A program made the translations under genes and the position numbers. From Haladaptatus paucihalophilus DX253 (GTDB lineage: Archaea; Halobacteriota; Halobacteria; Halobacteriales; Haladaptataceae), in NCBI RefSeq assembly GCF_000376445.1, contig NZ_AQXI01000004.1, positions 248,001-312,000 of the forward strand: a stretch of 64,000 nucleotides of DNA. The letters are read 5' to 3'. This document shows positions 33,475 to 44,178 of this stretch, piece after piece. Position 1 is the first letter of the stretch; every line of letters starts with the position of its first letter. The notes beneath the pieces were generated by a model. It ran no database searches. It had not been told where the DNA came from and saw only the letters and a program-made list of their open reading frames with translations.

Positions 33475-33690
33475 GCTATGGGATAACGGAATTGCGGTCC
33501 ATCCGGGAAACTCACCATCGATGGCGAGGAAGAGAGAATGCACAGTTGGTCGACAGAGCTGTCCGGCGCGTCGTGGCAAATCGTTCCTGCCGTCATCTCC
33601 GAGTTTCTGCAGAACACGGACGCCGAAAATCGAAACGAGTTATCGAATCAGTGCTCCAAATGAAGACCATCAAGATATTCACATCGATGG
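33475..33690 (+). pseudogene. PhnB-like VOC-family protein remnant
   Basis: One frame reads GEEERMHSWSTELSGASWQI then VPAVISEFLQNTDAENRNE. The neighbouring frame continues RVIESVLQMKTIKIF. SWQIVP followed by the VLQMKKID-type ending is the signature of PhnB/glyoxalase-like proteins. The N-terminal half is missing and a frameshift splits the end. The surrounding bases (33446-33882) contain nothing else recognised. Confidence 0.65.
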
Positions 33691-33882
33691 GAGCGTACGA
33701 CAGCTATGTGAAGGGGAATATCGGCTCTGATATCCATTTCTCACGTCCCACATCGCTTCGTGAATTTCTGTAATGGTTCTCTTTTTGTCAAGTGTGAGAA
33801 CGGAAGTGGTCGCGAACGACCGTCTCTGTCGGTGGGATACTGTAAGTTGATTAATACCTAATGAGCCCGTTATTGGTGGTGG

Positions 33883-35145
33883 ATGCCAACCCAGAAATTT
33901 CGAGTGTCGATCTTTATCGTCGTGCTGATACTTCTAGCACCTGTCGCGACGAGCGGATTGATGCACGAGGATTTGACGGTCTCGAAGGACGCAAATCAAC
34001 GAGCAAACGATATCCCGGTCGAGGACGTCACGTTCGTTTCCGCACAGGGAAAGGAGTTTCCGACGGGACAGGCGAGATTGGTAGCGTTCGACACGGCGAC
34101 GAACAAACCGGTCTGGATACACAGCAAGTACGACCGATATATGGACGTGGATCCGCTCGGAGAGAGTCGGGTTCTCTTCGTCGCACGTGATGGGAGTATG
34201 AACAAGTCCGCGTTTTCGTTCGACGTGACGTTTTACGCCATCGAGATGAACTGGCGGACGGGGACGGTACTCAAGAAGTTCGAGATTCCACCCGGAACGC
34301 ACGACATCGACTACCTCGGGGGGGATCGGTACGCCATCGCCGACCTGAGCAAGGAAAACCGCGTGTTCGTGTACGACCGCTCCGAGGACGAGGTCGTGTG
34401 GGAGTATCGGTTCCGCAAGCACTTCCCCAAGAGTGCGGGGGGCGGTCCCGGTGGATACACTCACTTGAACGACATCGATGCGGTCGACAACGGGTCCGCG
34501 TTTCTCGTCAGTCCGCGGAATTTCGACCGTGTTATGCTTATCGACCGGGAATCGAAACGCGTTCGCTGGACGCTGGGGGAGGAGGACAACTACGACATCC
34601 TCAACGAACAGCACAACCCGGTTCTCCTCTCGCAGGACCCGGTCACAGTTCTCGTCGCGGATAGCGAGAACAACCGCGTCGTCGAGTACGAAAAGACGGA
34701 GAGCGGATGGAAACAGACCTGGTCCTACGGAACGGGATTGGATTGGCCGCGGGACGCAGACCGACTTCCGAACGGAAACACGCTCATCGTCGACAGTAAC
34801 AACAATCGCGCTCTCGAAGTGACGCCGGGCGGAGACGTCGTCTGGAAAGTGAAGATTCCCTTCGAACCGTACGACGTCGAACGGCCGGTGTACGGGGACG
34901 AACCGTCGGGGCCACCGATAGCCGAACTCGAGGGAAGCGATGCCGTCGATACGAAAGCAGTCGGGCAAGATGGGAATGGCCTAGTGGCCAGAATCGATGC
35001 CACGTACACGTACGTCTACACCACCGCCCAATGGGTTCTTCCGACGTGGATCGGTCCGCTAGAATTCAATCTCCTCGTCCTCGCGGTGCTCATCGTCGTA
35101 CTGTGGGGTGCTGTCGAGGTGGTTCATTGGAGAGGGTGGACGTAA
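33883..35145 (+). CDS. arylsulfotransferase (ASST)-like beta-propeller, membrane anchored
   Basis: 420 residues. N-terminal hydrophobic segment (about 7-25) and a C-terminal helix (about 390-411, FNLLVLAVLIVVLWGAVEVV) anchor an external beta-propeller. Repeats such as HDIDYLGGDRYAIADLSKEN, HLNDIDAVDNGSAFLVSPRN and WPRDADRLPNGNTLIVDSNN are the ASST pattern. Family enzymes transfer sulfate between phenolic compounds. In haloarchaea such genes often neighbour envelope or glycosylation genes, and a large membrane protein follows here. Activity not proven. Confidence 0.82.
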   Translation: MPTQKFRVSIFIVVLILLAPVATSGLMHEDLTVSKDANQRANDIPVEDVTFVSAQGKEFPTGQARLVAFDTATNKPVWIHSKYDRYMDVDPLGESRVLFVARDGSMNKSAFSFDVTFYAIEMNWRTGTVLKKFEIPPGTHDIDYLGGDRYAIADLSKENRVFVYDRSEDEVVWEYRFRKHFPKSAGGGPGGYTHLNDIDAVDNGSAFLVSPRNFDRVMLIDRESKRVRWTLGEEDNYDILNEQHNPVLLSQDPVTVLVADSENNRVVEYEKTESGWKQTWSYGTGLDWPRDADRLPNGNTLIVDSNNNRALEVTPGGDVVWKVKIPFEPYDVERPVYGDEPSGPPIAELEGSDAVDTKAVGQDGNGLVARIDATYTYVYTTAQWVLPTWIGPLEFNLLVLAVLIVVLWGAVEVVHWRGWT

Positions 35146-35152
35146 GCGAAGT

Positions 35153-35177
35153 GAGTGAATGAGTGAATGAGTGAATG
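35153..35177 (+). repeat. GAGTGAAT microsatellite (three tandem units)
   Basis: Three perfect copies of the octamer GAGTGAAT just after the stop codon of the ASST-like gene. It could shift in length by slippage but lies outside any gene. Confidence 0.6.
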
Positions 35178-35337
35178 GGGTCCCGACGTGACGGCAACAG
35201 AGAAACTGCTGCCGATTTCCCCGAGAAGTCCCATTCTCTCTCATTTCCCGTATTCTCTCTCATCTCCAATACTGTACTCCCATAATGGGCGGTCCCATCG
35301 CCTGTAGTTTATCCGATAGCGTCACGACCTACCAAGT

Positions 35338-35502
35338 ATGTCATCCGCGTCATACCGGTGTACGTGCGGTGCGACCCTCGAGTACAAGCAGGATCTCGTG
35401 AAGGAACAGGGTGAGGTCTATCCGACGTGGAAGTGCAAAGACTGCGGGACGCCGATTCCTGGACAAATCGCCGAGAAAATAAAACACCAACATCCATCGT
35501 GA
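35338..35502 (+). CDS. 54-residue zinc-ribbon protein
   Basis: ATG at 35338, TGA at 35500-35502. Two zinc-binding pairs: YRCTCGATLEY (CxC) and WKCKDCGTPIP (CxxC), spaced as in a rubredoxin/TFIIS-like ribbon, with a basic helical end (IAEKIKHQHPS). Codon use is haloarchaeal. Small single-domain zinc proteins are common in this group and mostly uncharacterised. It lies alone in the gap between the ASST-like gene and the large membrane protein. Confidence 0.7.
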   Translation: MSSASYRCTCGATLEYKQDLVKEQGEVYPTWKCKDCGTPIPGQIAEKIKHQHPS

Positions 35503-35952
35503 CGCGGTTCAATCGTTCCCTCAGGTCGATAAATCGTGGCGATTCCATTCGTTGACTACTCCGATGGTAATCGCCGCCCTGTTTAAGTCGTTCTCGCGAT
35601 GACGAGTAGATACGAGGAGGATTTTCGCGGACTGTTGTCCTTCGTGCGATGAGAAAACGATACCGTCGGTGGGACAACCACGTCTGGGTTGTAAATAGTC
35701 GGGGGAAAAAGTGCACCAGTGCGTACTATTTTCCTTCTGAATGAGAGATCGACAACAGCGAAGAGATGAGCTGAAAATAGCTGATTAAGGTGGCTATTGT
35801 ACCTATTCCTTGGACCCACCAGACCACACCCCACGGAGCCATATCCTCCGCTCTCCCCGAAAGCGATGAAAAGAAACCAGTGAGACGATGTCTCCACGGA
35901 TAGGCCGCGATACCAGTAGACCCAATACCGGTCGTTGCAATCGACCAGACGA
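35503..35952. other. intergenic region with CTATTGTACCTATT motif
   Basis: 450 bases without a recognisable gene. GGCTATTGTACCTATTCC at 35793-35810 carries two CTATT units resembling the ACCTATTGTA repeats at 30110 and 62849. About 145 bp upstream of the next ATG. Confidence 0.45.
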
Positions 35953-37548
35953 ATGTCTCTCAAGGGCCGCGTCCGTGCGTCCTTCAGCACTGGGTGGGTG
36001 GAACGTGACGGTGTCTGGCTTTCTGTCGCTGTAACCGTCGGCACGCTGGTGTATCTGACATATCTCGCCATCTATCCATATCCGGCACACGGTGCGGGAT
36101 TGTATCTCGCAATCGCAGAACAGATTAGCATGCACGGGTATCGGCTACCGGAAACGATTCCACACTACACTGCAGGAGGAGTTCCGTTCGCGTATCCACC
36201 GCTGATGTTTTACGTAATCGCGGTTCTTCACGATGCGCTCGGTCTCGATCCGATATCACTCACGCGATATCTCCCGGGACTCTTCACGGTCGTGTATCTG
36301 ATTCCCTATTATTACCTCGCGAAAGAACTCCTCGAATCACCGGCGCAAGCAGGAAGTGCCACCGTCGTACTGGCTATAACACCGGTCGTCCTCAAATGGC
36401 ACCTCGCGGCGGGCGGCATCGTCCGCGCGGCGGCGTTTCTCTTCGTTCTCACTGGCCTTTACACTGGCATACGAACGTTCAAAGCGAAGGATCGACGATG
36501 GCTTTTTCCGTCGATCGTATTGTTCACCCTTACGATTCTCACTCACCCCGTGTACACAGCGTTCTTTGGTCTTAGCTACCTCCTCATGGTCGGCTTTTTC
36601 GACCGATCGTGGAGCGGGGTAGGACTCGGTGCATCGGTCGCAATCGGGGGAATCATACTAGCGGCTCCGTGGTGGTGGCACGTCGTTTCGATGCACGGGA
36701 TATCGATTTTCACCGCTGCAGCCGGGACACACGACGGACTCGGCGGCGGAATCGCTCGTCTTTTCGACTCGTTCGTCAAACCGTTGTTATCACAGTCTCA
36801 ATGGCTCTTCTATGCCCTCTCGGTCGCCGGGAGTTTGGCCCTCGTCCGACAGCGGAAATTGTTCGTACCGACTTGGATGCTACTGACGGGATATCTCCTT
36901 ACGCAGGATCGACTGCTGTACGTCGCGGGGGCGATGGCGGCGGCAGTATTCATCTGCGAAGTTTGTCTGCCGATCGCCAAGAGGCAGCTGGGAGGTGAAC
37001 TCCGGGAACGATACATTTCACTACTTCTGCTCGCACTGATCAGCAGTTCGATAGTCGCTGGCGGTGTCCTGATGACGACCGATAGTGCCACCGAGAATCG
37101 AATAGAAACACTCCTTCCCGCATCATACATGGACCGACACGACGAACGCGCCATGGGGTGGGTAAAACGTCACACCCTCCCCTCGTCACGGTTCGTCGTA
37201 CTCGGTGATGCTGCAGAACTATTTCCGTTCCTGACACACCGTACGAGCCTCATGAGTCCGTGGGGTGTCGAGTGGAAAGGAAATCCCCAGTTCGAGCGTC
37301 AAAAGAGGTTATACGACTCGACATCGGCTTGCAAGAGCGCTGGTTGTCTCACACAGTCGTTTCAGAACGCGGACCGACAGCCGGAGTACGTGTATGTTCC
37401 AAAAGGAGAATATACGATACGACGAGACGACCACGTCCAGTCGATTCGAATGCGCCGGTCGCTCGTGCGGTCGCCGGAGTACACGCTCGTATTCGAAAAC
37501 CGGGGCGTGATGATTTACCGGGTGAGTCGTGTCACAGCGCGGACGTAA
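35953..37548 (+). CDS. polytopic membrane protein, glycosyltransferase-39/YfhO-like
   Basis: 531 residues from MSLKGRVRAS; a TTG six codons earlier is less likely. About ten hydrophobic helices in the first 380 residues, with an extracytoplasmic loop after the first helix (YPAHGAGLYLAIAEQISMHG) as in GT-C glycosyltransferases. The C-terminal 150 residues form a soluble domain (MGWVKRHTLPSSRFVVLGDA). Probably transfers sugars from lipid carriers or handles surface polymers. No catalytic DxD in the first loop is evident, so the assignment is by topology. Confidence 0.7.
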   Translation: MSLKGRVRASFSTGWVERDGVWLSVAVTVGTLVYLTYLAIYPYPAHGAGLYLAIAEQISMHGYRLPETIPHYTAGGVPFAYPPLMFYVIAVLHDALGLDPISLTRYLPGLFTVVYLIPYYYLAKELLESPAQAGSATVVLAITPVVLKWHLAAGGIVRAAAFLFVLTGLYTGIRTFKAKDRRWLFPSIVLFTLTILTHPVYTAFFGLSYLLMVGFFDRSWSGVGLGASVAIGGIILAAPWWWHVVSMHGISIFTAAAGTHDGLGGGIARLFDSFVKPLLSQSQWLFYALSVAGSLALVRQRKLFVPTWMLLTGYLLTQDRLLYVAGAMAAAVFICEVCLPIAKRQLGGELRERYISLLLLALISSSIVAGGVLMTTDSATENRIETLLPASYMDRHDERAMGWVKRHTLPSSRFVVLGDAAELFPFLTHRTSLMSPWGVEWKGNPQFERQKRLYDSTSACKSAGCLTQSFQNADRQPEYVYVPKGEYTIRRDDHVQSIRMRRSLVRSPEYTLVFENRGVMIYRVSRVTART

Positions 37549-37554
37549 CTTTCC

Positions 37555-37765
37555 CTACTCTACTCCCCCCATTTTAATCAGCGAGGGAATCCCGGCCTTG
37601 AGGCCGGGCGGAAATCGCGTAAGCGACACTGCACAGTCCACCGGGAGACGAGTGCGAAACCCGCACAGATGACGCTTTCGGCGTATTCGGACTGAAACCG
37701 ACAGCATTGCCGGAATCCTACTGTTGTGGGAAGCTCCGCCGTTTCCCGCCGGGAAAATGTCACCG
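37555..37765 (-). mobile_element. possible tnpB-type element end with hairpin
   Basis: CCCGGCC (37591-37597), TTGA, GGCCGGG (37602-37608) form a perfect 7-bp hairpin, the kind found at haloarchaeal tnpB ends. The adjoining - strand frame RTRLPVDCAVSLTRFPPGLK resembles the tail frame often read through such ends. No transposase remains. It could instead serve as a terminator for the membrane-protein gene ending at 37548. Confidence 0.4.
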
Positions 37766-38376
37766 ATGAATACTGATTTAAACAGTTCCGGCTTCGATTC
37801 CGAGATGCTGCCGTAAATCAATTCATGCGTGTGGTCTGACACCCATCTATGGAAGAACACCCTCCGATATCCATCCTCCTCCCGACTACAGTTGCTGTCG
37901 AACACTTACGTTCGGAAGGGATCACTAATTAGTGCGTGTATATTTTCATGGCGGGAGGACTGCGGGAGCTAACGCCGTCACGCTTCAACCGTCGTTCACT
38001 GTGCCGTCTATGACTCTCGTCGATTCTCGGTTACCGCGTACCAGTAGAACCGTATTTGCCATCAGATGAAGATTCCGCTCGACCATCGGGGAGTTGATTT
38101 TGCAATGAAACGACGAGTGGTCGGTCACAGTAGAAGTATTCCATCTGGCGTACTAATTTTCACCCCAGTTAGCATACAATGTCATTCCTAACGGAGAAGT
38201 TGCCATCAAACACGGTGTCTTCCCTCGGATTTTGACGCTGTTTTCGGCTTGGTCGGATGATTTCTGACCCTTTTTCTGCCCGCTTTTCGACTTCGCTTTC
38301 CACGGAGATACCAATCACTCGATCAGAACTGTATGATACGGAGTGATGAACTGGAACGGTGATGGAATACAGGAGG
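37766..38376. other. long intergenic region
   Basis: About 610 bases with no gene, RNA or strong repeat recognised. Scattered A/T-rich stretches near 38120-38180 could contain promoters. Confidence 0.35.
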
Positions 38377-38607
38377 TTATCGCTCCGAATACCACGCCTG
38401 CTTTTGTTCGTCATCCAGGCTACGTCCGTTTTTCTCGATACCCTCCTCCAACTCCGCGACGCGCTGTTGAAGTTCCTCGATCTCCGTGCCAAGCGTGTTA
38501 ATTGTTTCGCTGAGAATTCCGATTACTTTTCGCGTGTCGGGGTCGATACCGGATGCTGCCTGCATCTCGTTCACCTGCTGTAGCAGTTCACCGTGTGAGT
38601 CCGTCAT
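38377..38607 (-). CDS. small coiled-coil protein
   Basis: 76 residues. A long coiled coil (about 28-62: VIGILSETINTLGTEIEEL then QQRVAELEEGIEKN) follows a short polar head. Acidic, no membrane segment, no known domain. The ATG at 38607 is preceded by an A/T-rich promoter-like stretch. Function unknown. Confidence 0.62.
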   Translation of the reverse strand: MTDSHGELLQQVNEMQAASGIDPDTRKVIGILSETINTLGTEIEELQQRVAELEEGIEKNGRSLDDEQKQAWYSER

Positions 38608-38870
38608 AGAACGGGTATAGAATGGAACTACTACAAATCCTTTGGCACGTATCTAATATGACAGACTTTATATGGGGTGTAACTGAGTGTTGTGATTCTC
38701 AGCATCGAATGGGCCTCGTTCGTTGAATCGATCGCGGCGATGAAAAACTCCATTCGGAATGGCTGGCATTTAACACGGTATCAGCTGTGTATTTGAATTC
38801 GTCTGCAACTCGGCCAAGTCAATATCCCTCGTTCACTCCCCTCAAGCCAATCGGCATGGTCGACACGGCA
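38608..38870. other. intergenic region
   Basis: 263 bases between two - strand genes, with no feature recognised. Confidence 0.35.
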
Positions 38871-40004
38871 TCAGTTGTCATCTGGATGCTTATCGCGCAC
38901 CAGAATCCGGCCACGTGACCGGAAACGGTTTAACCACGGGGTATGGCTTCCCCCGAGTTCTATGATGTGCACCTTCGCCAAGAAGAGATAGACCGCCAGC
39001 GAAAGAACGTATACCACCGGCGTTATCGCCAGTTGCCAGAGAATCGTCGACGTGAGGTCGACCCCGATAATCGGATGCCAAACTCTGTTCATCGTCCGGA
39101 AGAGACGAATCAATGGGACGTGGAGCAGATATATCCCGAGGGCGTGTCGCCCCACTTTCGGGAGAATCGTATTCTTCCCCAACTGTGGGTTCGAGAGCAC
39201 GTATGCGAAGAGAGCGAGAACGAAGAATATCGTCGAGATGGTGTACTCCGTCAAGTATATCTCTTGGTGAAGAACGTTATTGCGAATGATGTAGCCGATA
39301 GCATACTGCTCGACGAGTTGGACTCCCGCGAGAAGGCCGACCGCTCCGAGATAGATGTGGCGACGGTTCTCGTTCGGCGTCCAGTCGGACGAGTTGATGT
39401 GGTATCCAAGAGCGACGTAGAAGAAGCCGAAGAAGAGGGCGTCCCGCGTTCGGAACGGTACGTTCGCGATCATTTGATAATTCGTTCCGACGAGGCCAAC
39501 GATGTGAACGAGCGCAGCGATGGGCAACAGATAACGGGTTTTTCGGAACTTGACGAAGCAAGCGACGAAACCGAGGGAGAAGATCAATGCCGTCAGAAAC
39601 CACAGCGGAACGGCGAGTGCGTTTCCATAGTACAGTAGGTCGATGGTGGAGATGTCACCGAGGCCGTGAGCGATGAGAGCATTCGCTACGGGAACGCCTT
39701 GGAATAACGCGAGCCCGATCACTGCCGTTATAGAGAGGAGTCTCCCGAACAGATAGATCGACCCGAGTTTCTGGACGGAGCCACTCACGGTAGATTTGAC
39801 GTTGTTGACATTCACCGTCTCCGCGAGGAAGTATCCGGACGTTACGAAAAAGAACGGAACGTCGAACTGGCCGATAGTGTCCAGTACGAAGTAGACGTAA
39901 TTCCCGCCCGTTCCGAAGCCCCGGAACGGTTGAACGTGTGCGATGACAATGAAGAATATAGCGATTGCTCGCAGCGTATCTATGCTGTGAATTCGATCAC
40001 TCAT
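38871..40004 (-). CDS. membrane acyltransferase family 3 (OafA/YrhL-like)
   Basis: 377 residues with about ten transmembrane helices. The family start SIDTLRAIAIFFIVIAHVQPF contains the conserved TLRAIA and His of the active-site motif; FDVPFFFVTSGYFLAE is the second family motif. Such enzymes O-acylate surface sugars, lipids or peptides. The C-terminal cytoplasmic tail is basic. The neighbourhood (ASST-like and GT-like proteins) also points to the cell envelope. Monocistronic. Confidence 0.9.
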   Translation of the reverse strand: MSDRIHSIDTLRAIAIFFIVIAHVQPFRGFGTGGNYVYFVLDTIGQFDVPFFFVTSGYFLAETVNVNNVKSTVSGSVQKLGSIYLFGRLLSITAVIGLALFQGVPVANALIAHGLGDISTIDLLYYGNALAVPLWFLTALIFSLGFVACFVKFRKTRYLLPIAALVHIVGLVGTNYQMIANVPFRTRDALFFGFFYVALGYHINSSDWTPNENRRHIYLGAVGLLAGVQLVEQYAIGYIIRNNVLHQEIYLTEYTISTIFFVLALFAYVLSNPQLGKNTILPKVGRHALGIYLLHVPLIRLFRTMNRVWHPIIGVDLTSTILWQLAITPVVYVLSLAVYLFLAKVHIIELGGSHTPWLNRFRSRGRILVRDKHPDDN

Positions 40005-40232
40005 CGTATCTCAAATATCCATTGAGAAGTCACTCCCTCCTATTTAAAACGCCTCCGATTATGACGGGAACGCAGAAATCAATCAGCGCCGTGCTCACAA
40101 ATTATTTCTTCGCCCGTCTCACCGTTGTGTTGGAAATAGAAGCGATGCATAACGTCGGGATTCGCGGATTGGCGCAGCATGTCCATCGCGTGACCTCCGC
40201 TTGAAAACAGAAGTGTGAGCTATCGGTCTATT

Positions 40233-41000
40233 TCATCGCCACCTCGACACCCATTTCGCGATGGTATCCGCTGGTATTGCAGTGGCGACCGTGAGTCGTC
40301 TCGGATACGTGGTGTACACGGTTTTCGGTCGATTTTTACGCGCTATCGTGTGTGTCTCCCGAGTCGTTCCATTGACACAGCCGATGACGCCCCCGTCCAT
40401 CAGCAACAGCGGCGAGCCGCTGTTACCATCTCCGGTCGGAATCGTCGCTTCTATCCAATCCGAATGTGGGTTGTAGCGCTCGTACCGGCCCAAGGATGTC
40501 ACCCAGTCACCCACCATTTTTGGATGTCCGACCGCGAGCACGACATCGTTCCGAGAGGGGTGTGCATTCGTCGCCAGTGAAAGCGGAGGCGGGGTTTCGA
40601 GGTCCGTCTTGAGCAAGGCGATGTCCGGAAAGAGGTCCCGGTGAAATCCGACGCGAGTAGCCGTTCCCGTTCGGTTATCGAACGTTTCGAACGCTACCGA
40701 TGTCGCTTCTCGAACGATATGAGAATTCGTAAGGATGTATCCACTATCGACGACCCACCCGGTCCCACCCCCGGAATCGGTCGATAGTCGGACAACCGAC
40801 CGTTGTACCGTTTCTCCGAGCGTACGGGCTCGGTCGCGGATTTCCTCGGAAAACGGCTCGAAATCATCGACAACAGTGGTCCGATACTCGGACGCGGCCG
40901 ATTCGGCGCGCCGACAATTTCCGAAGCCGCCGACGAAAGGGGAGACGGAAGCGAGGCCAGTCACGCGAAGAATCCCTCTTCGGGAATAGGAGGGCGTCAT
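40233..41000 (-). CDS. Tat-exported trypsin-like/HtrA-type serine protease
   Basis: 255 residues from MTPSYSRRGILRVTG. SRRGILR followed by a hydrophobic stretch is a Tat signal. Catalytic triad: His in GYILTNSHIVR, Asp in FPDIALLKTD, Ser in GDGNSGSPLL. No PDZ domain. Exported protease acting at or outside the membrane. Substrates unknown; quality control or processing of surface proteins is plausible. Longer start at 41015 gives five extra residues before the signal. Confidence 0.9.
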   Translation of the reverse strand: MTPSYSRRGILRVTGLASVSPFVGGFGNCRRAESAASEYRTTVVDDFEPFSEEIRDRARTLGETVQRSVVRLSTDSGGGTGWVVDSGYILTNSHIVREATSVAFETFDNRTGTATRVGFHRDLFPDIALLKTDLETPPPLSLATNAHPSRNDVVLAVGHPKMVGDWVTSLGRYERYNPHSDWIEATIPTGDGNSGSPLLLMDGGVIGCVNGTTRETHTIARKNRPKTVYTTYPRRLTVATAIPADTIAKWVSRWR

Positions 41001-41359
41001 CCGCCCGAACTCCATCGTTCAGCATCGGCCGTGACGGATGAATTCAGCCCCCCGGATGTCTTTTGACTCGTTTCGAGCGCATTCTCATCCGCTAGAACTA
41101 GACGGATTCATCCCAAAGGGTTGTGGCTGTGAGTGCTTTTCGTGACCGGAGGGCCGCTTCGTCCATCGGATGAACTGCATACGAAATTTTTTATCGCATA
41201 TCTTCGAGAGCGTCGTACTCCCTGTCGGCGGTTCGCTCGTTCTCGTCGTGAGTACGCTCATCCCGACGACCGGTATTGTTCGAGCAACCAACCGTGTTCG
41301 TCGTGCTGGAAGGACTGAGACGGCCCTTCGACAGTTTTGTTTGACGCGGCGGTGCTGAC

Positions 41360-42658
41360 TCAGGGCCACAGTCCGCGGGATTCTTTGGCCTCGGCGATTC
41401 GAGAGAGGGCGACCACGTAGGCGGCATCGCGCCACGTCACGTCGAATTCCGCTTTGGCATCGGACACGTCGTCCCACGCGCGGAGCATCGCCGTCTCCAG
41501 TTCGTCGTTCACGCGTTTGAGCGACCACGACCGACGGTTGATGTTCTGGAGCCACTCGAAGTACGAGACGGTCACACCGCCCGCGTTGGCGAGGATGTCG
41601 GGAACGACGGCGACATCATTCGATTCGAGGATTTCCGCGGCTGCGAACGTTGTCGGCCCGTTGGCACCCTCGATCACGATGTCGGCTCGGACGTCTTCCG
41701 CGTTCTCCGCGGTGATGACGTCGCCGATGGCGGCGGGAATGAGAACGTCCACGTCGAGTTCGAGGAGGTCCTCGTTCGAAATCTTCGCGGGCGAATCGTA
41801 CTTCATAACGCCTTCTGGCTGTTCCTCGTGGGTCGGTACGGCGTGGGTATCGAGGCCATCGGGGTCGTATATGCCACCGTTCACGTCCGAGACGGCGACG
41901 ATGGTCGCACCGTAATCGTCGAGGATACGGGCGGCGTTCGCGCCGACGGAACCGAATCCTTGGACCGCGACGGTCGTCTCTTCGATGTCCATCTCGTAGT
42001 GGTCGATGACCTCACGAGCGATGATAGCGACCGACCGGCCGGGTGCGGCCGCGCGACCGTAACTTCCGCCGAGAACGGGCGGCTTGCCGGTGACGACGCC
42101 GGGTTGGGTTTCTCCTTCCTGCATCGAGTAGGCGTCCATGAACCACGCCATCGTCTGCGCGTCGGTCCCCATGTCCGGTGCGGGGATGTCCTTCTCCGGG
42201 CCGACGAAATCGCGCACCTCTTCGGCGAACCGACGGGTGAGCCGTTCTTTCTCGCCGAGCGAGAGGTCCTTCGGGTCCACGACGATGCCGCCCTTCCCGC
42301 CGCCGAAGGGGAGGTCCATCACGGCGCACTTCCACGTCATCCACATCGAAAGACCGACGCACTCGTCTTCGGTGACGTTCGGGTGGTAGCGAAGGCCGCC
42401 CTTGTACGGCCCGCGAACGTCGTCGTGCTGGGAGCGGTAGCCGGTGTAGACTGTAACGGTGCCGTCGTCGCGCTTCAGCGGGACCGCCACCCGTTGGACC
42501 TTCGTCGGATGTTTCAACCGTTCGATGATACCCGGGTTCACGTCTACGAGTCCCGCGGCGCGCTCCAGTTGCCGCCGGGCCGTTTCGAGCGCCGTCTCGG
42601 ATTCGGGTTCCGCGTTCGACTCCTCGGCAGCGACCGCGTTCTCCTCGCTCTGCGCCAT
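41360..42658 (-). CDS. gdhA: glutamate dehydrogenase (Glu/Leu/Phe/Val family)
   Basis: 432 residues. The catalytic region [17 protein letters not shown] (about 112-128) holds the active-site lysine; substrate lysine in [11 protein letters not shown]. The NAD(P)-binding domain has [14 protein letters not shown]. Interconverts glutamate and 2-oxoglutarate plus ammonia. Its start overlaps the stop of the aminotransferase upstream (TGATG at 42656-42660), so the two are coupled. Transamination yields glutamate, which this enzyme can reoxidise, fitting amine catabolism. The first 25 residues are an acidic extension. Confidence 0.95.
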   Translation of the reverse strand: MAQSEENAVAAEESNAEPESETALETARRQLERAAGLVDVNPGIIERLKHPTKVQRVAVPLKRDDGTVTVYTGYRSQHDDVRGPYKGGLRYHPNVTEDECVGLSMWMTWKCAVMDLPFGGGKGGIVVDPKDLSLGEKERLTRRFAEEVRDFVGPEKDIPAPDMGTDAQTMAWFMDAYSMQEGETQPGVVTGKPPVLGGSYGRAAAPGRSVAIIAREVIDHYEMDIEETTVAVQGFGSVGANAARILDDYGATIVAVSDVNGGIYDPDGLDTHAVPTHEEQPEGVMKYDSPAKISNEDLLELDVDVLIPAAIGDVITAENAEDVRADIVIEGANGPTTFAAAEILESNDVAVVPDILANAGGVTVSYFEWLQNINRRSWSLKRVNDELETAMLRAWDDVSDAKAEFDVTWRDAAYVVALSRIAEAKESRGLWP

Positions 42659-44013
42659 CAGGTGGTCACCTCCGGCTTGATGCGGCGGTAGACCGTTTCA
42701 ACCGAATCGATGACGGCGTCGGCGATTCGAGAGGCCGAGGCCTCACTGAGTGTCAGCGGCGGAGCGAGCATCAGGTGGTCGCCCGCCAACCCATCGACCG
42801 ACCCCTTTCCGGGGTACGTGTAGACGCCGCGGTCGAGTGCGGCGTCGTAGACCCGCTTGTAGACCTTCGAGGAGGGGTCGAAGGGCTCTTTCGTCGCCCT
42901 ATCGGCGACGAACTCCAGTCCGACCATCGGCCCCATCGCGCGGAAATCGCCGACCATCGGGTGGTCTCGGAGTGCGTCGAGTTCGGAGACGAGTTGGCGG
43001 CCGCGAGCGCGACCCTGTTCGAGCACGTCGTCCGTGTACCGGTCCACGACGAAGTTCGCCACGGCCGCGGACAGCGGATTTCCGGCGAACGTGTGGCCGT
43101 GGGCGAACGAGGCACCGTCGTGGGTGAACTCCTCGGCCACGTGGTCACGAACGAGCACGGCACTCATCGGCGTGTAGCCGCTCGTGAGGCCCTTTCCGAG
43201 CGTCATCATGTCGGGAACGACGCCGTAGTGTTCCATGGCGAACAGCGGTCCGGTTCGGCCGAATCCGGTCATCACCTCGTCCGCGATAAAGAGCACGTCG
43301 TACTCGTCGCAGATGTCGCGGACTTCCTCGTAGTAAGCGGGGTGCGGTGCGGTCGCAGGGATGCTGGCGCCGCCGACCGGTTCGGCGATGAAGGCTGCGA
43401 CCGTCTCGGGACCGCGTTGGCGAATCGTCGTTTCGAGTTCACGCGCGGCGGCACGGGCCTGCTCTTCGGGCGTTCCCTCGAACGACCACCGGTACGGGTA
43501 CGCCGGCGAAATGTGCTCCCAATCGGCCAGGAACGATTCGTAGCCCCGCCGTCGAAGCGTGTTCCCGGTCGCGGACAGTGCACCAAACGTTGCGCCGTGG
43601 TACGACTGCCAACGGGAGATCACGACGGACTTCTCGGTCTTCCCACGCGAACGAAAGTACTCGCGTGCGAGCTTGAACGCCGCCTCATTTGCCTCGCTCC
43701 CCGAGTTCGTATAAAACACTTTGGAGAGATCACCGGGAGAACGCGTTGCGAGCGTGCGCGCGAGTTCCTCGGGTGCGTCGTGGGAGAAGTGAGACAGACT
43801 GAGATACGAGACGTTCGACGACTGTGACTCGAATATCTGGTCGATGCCCGGAACCGAGTGGCCGAGATTAGTCACGGCAGCGCCCGACGCGGCGTCGATG
43901 AGTTGCTCGCCGTCTTCGGTCACGAGAAACTCGTCTGTGGCGTGGTCTATCCTCGGCAGGTCGGGCTCGATTCCCCCTCCCCACTTGTAGAAGATGTGGT
44001 TCTGATGTGCCAT
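42658..44013 (-). CDS. class-III (omega) aminotransferase, PLP dependent
   Basis: 451 residues. PLP lysine in [14 protein letters not shown], cofactor-binding [29 protein letters not shown]-type phosphate site ([14 protein letters not shown]) and [14 protein letters not shown]-type motif. Group includes taurine/putrescine/beta-alanine:pyruvate aminotransferases. Converts a primary amine or omega-amino acid to the aldehyde. Overlaps gdhA by one base. Located with aldehyde dehydrogenase, so product aldehydes can be oxidised next. Exact amine unknown. Confidence 0.92.
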   Translation of the reverse strand: MAHQNHIFYKWGGGIEPDLPRIDHATDEFLVTEDGEQLIDAASGAAVTNLGHSVPGIDQIFESQSSNVSYLSLSHFSHDAPEELARTLATRSPGDLSKVFYTNSGSEANEAAFKLAREYFRSRGKTEKSVVISRWQSYHGATFGALSATGNTLRRRGYESFLADWEHISPAYPYRWSFEGTPEEQARAAARELETTIRQRGPETVAAFIAEPVGGASIPATAPHPAYYEEVRDICDEYDVLFIADEVMTGFGRTGPLFAMEHYGVVPDMMTLGKGLTSGYTPMSAVLVRDHVAEEFTHDGASFAHGHTFAGNPLSAAVANFVVDRYTDDVLEQGRARGRQLVSELDALRDHPMVGDFRAMGPMVGLEFVADRATKEPFDPSSKVYKRVYDAALDRGVYTYPGKGSVDGLAGDHLMLAPPLTLSEASASRIADAVIDSVETVYRRIKPEVTT

Positions 44014-44178
44014 CTATCACGATTGACTGCACCCCATAATAAAATAAGTCTTACTAAGAAATCCGAATTTTGTAGAAGTTCCAAAACGCACCGGAGTAAT
44101 CTAAACCAGTACCAGACAGACTCGCGTCACGGGATCGGTGTGAACGGAATAGGTAGGAGGCCAGAATCGACGGTGGAT

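Noticed and set aside
33934-34968. 344-codon - strand frame opposite the ASST-like gene
   Set aside because: Val/Arg/Asp-rich antisense translation without a domain.
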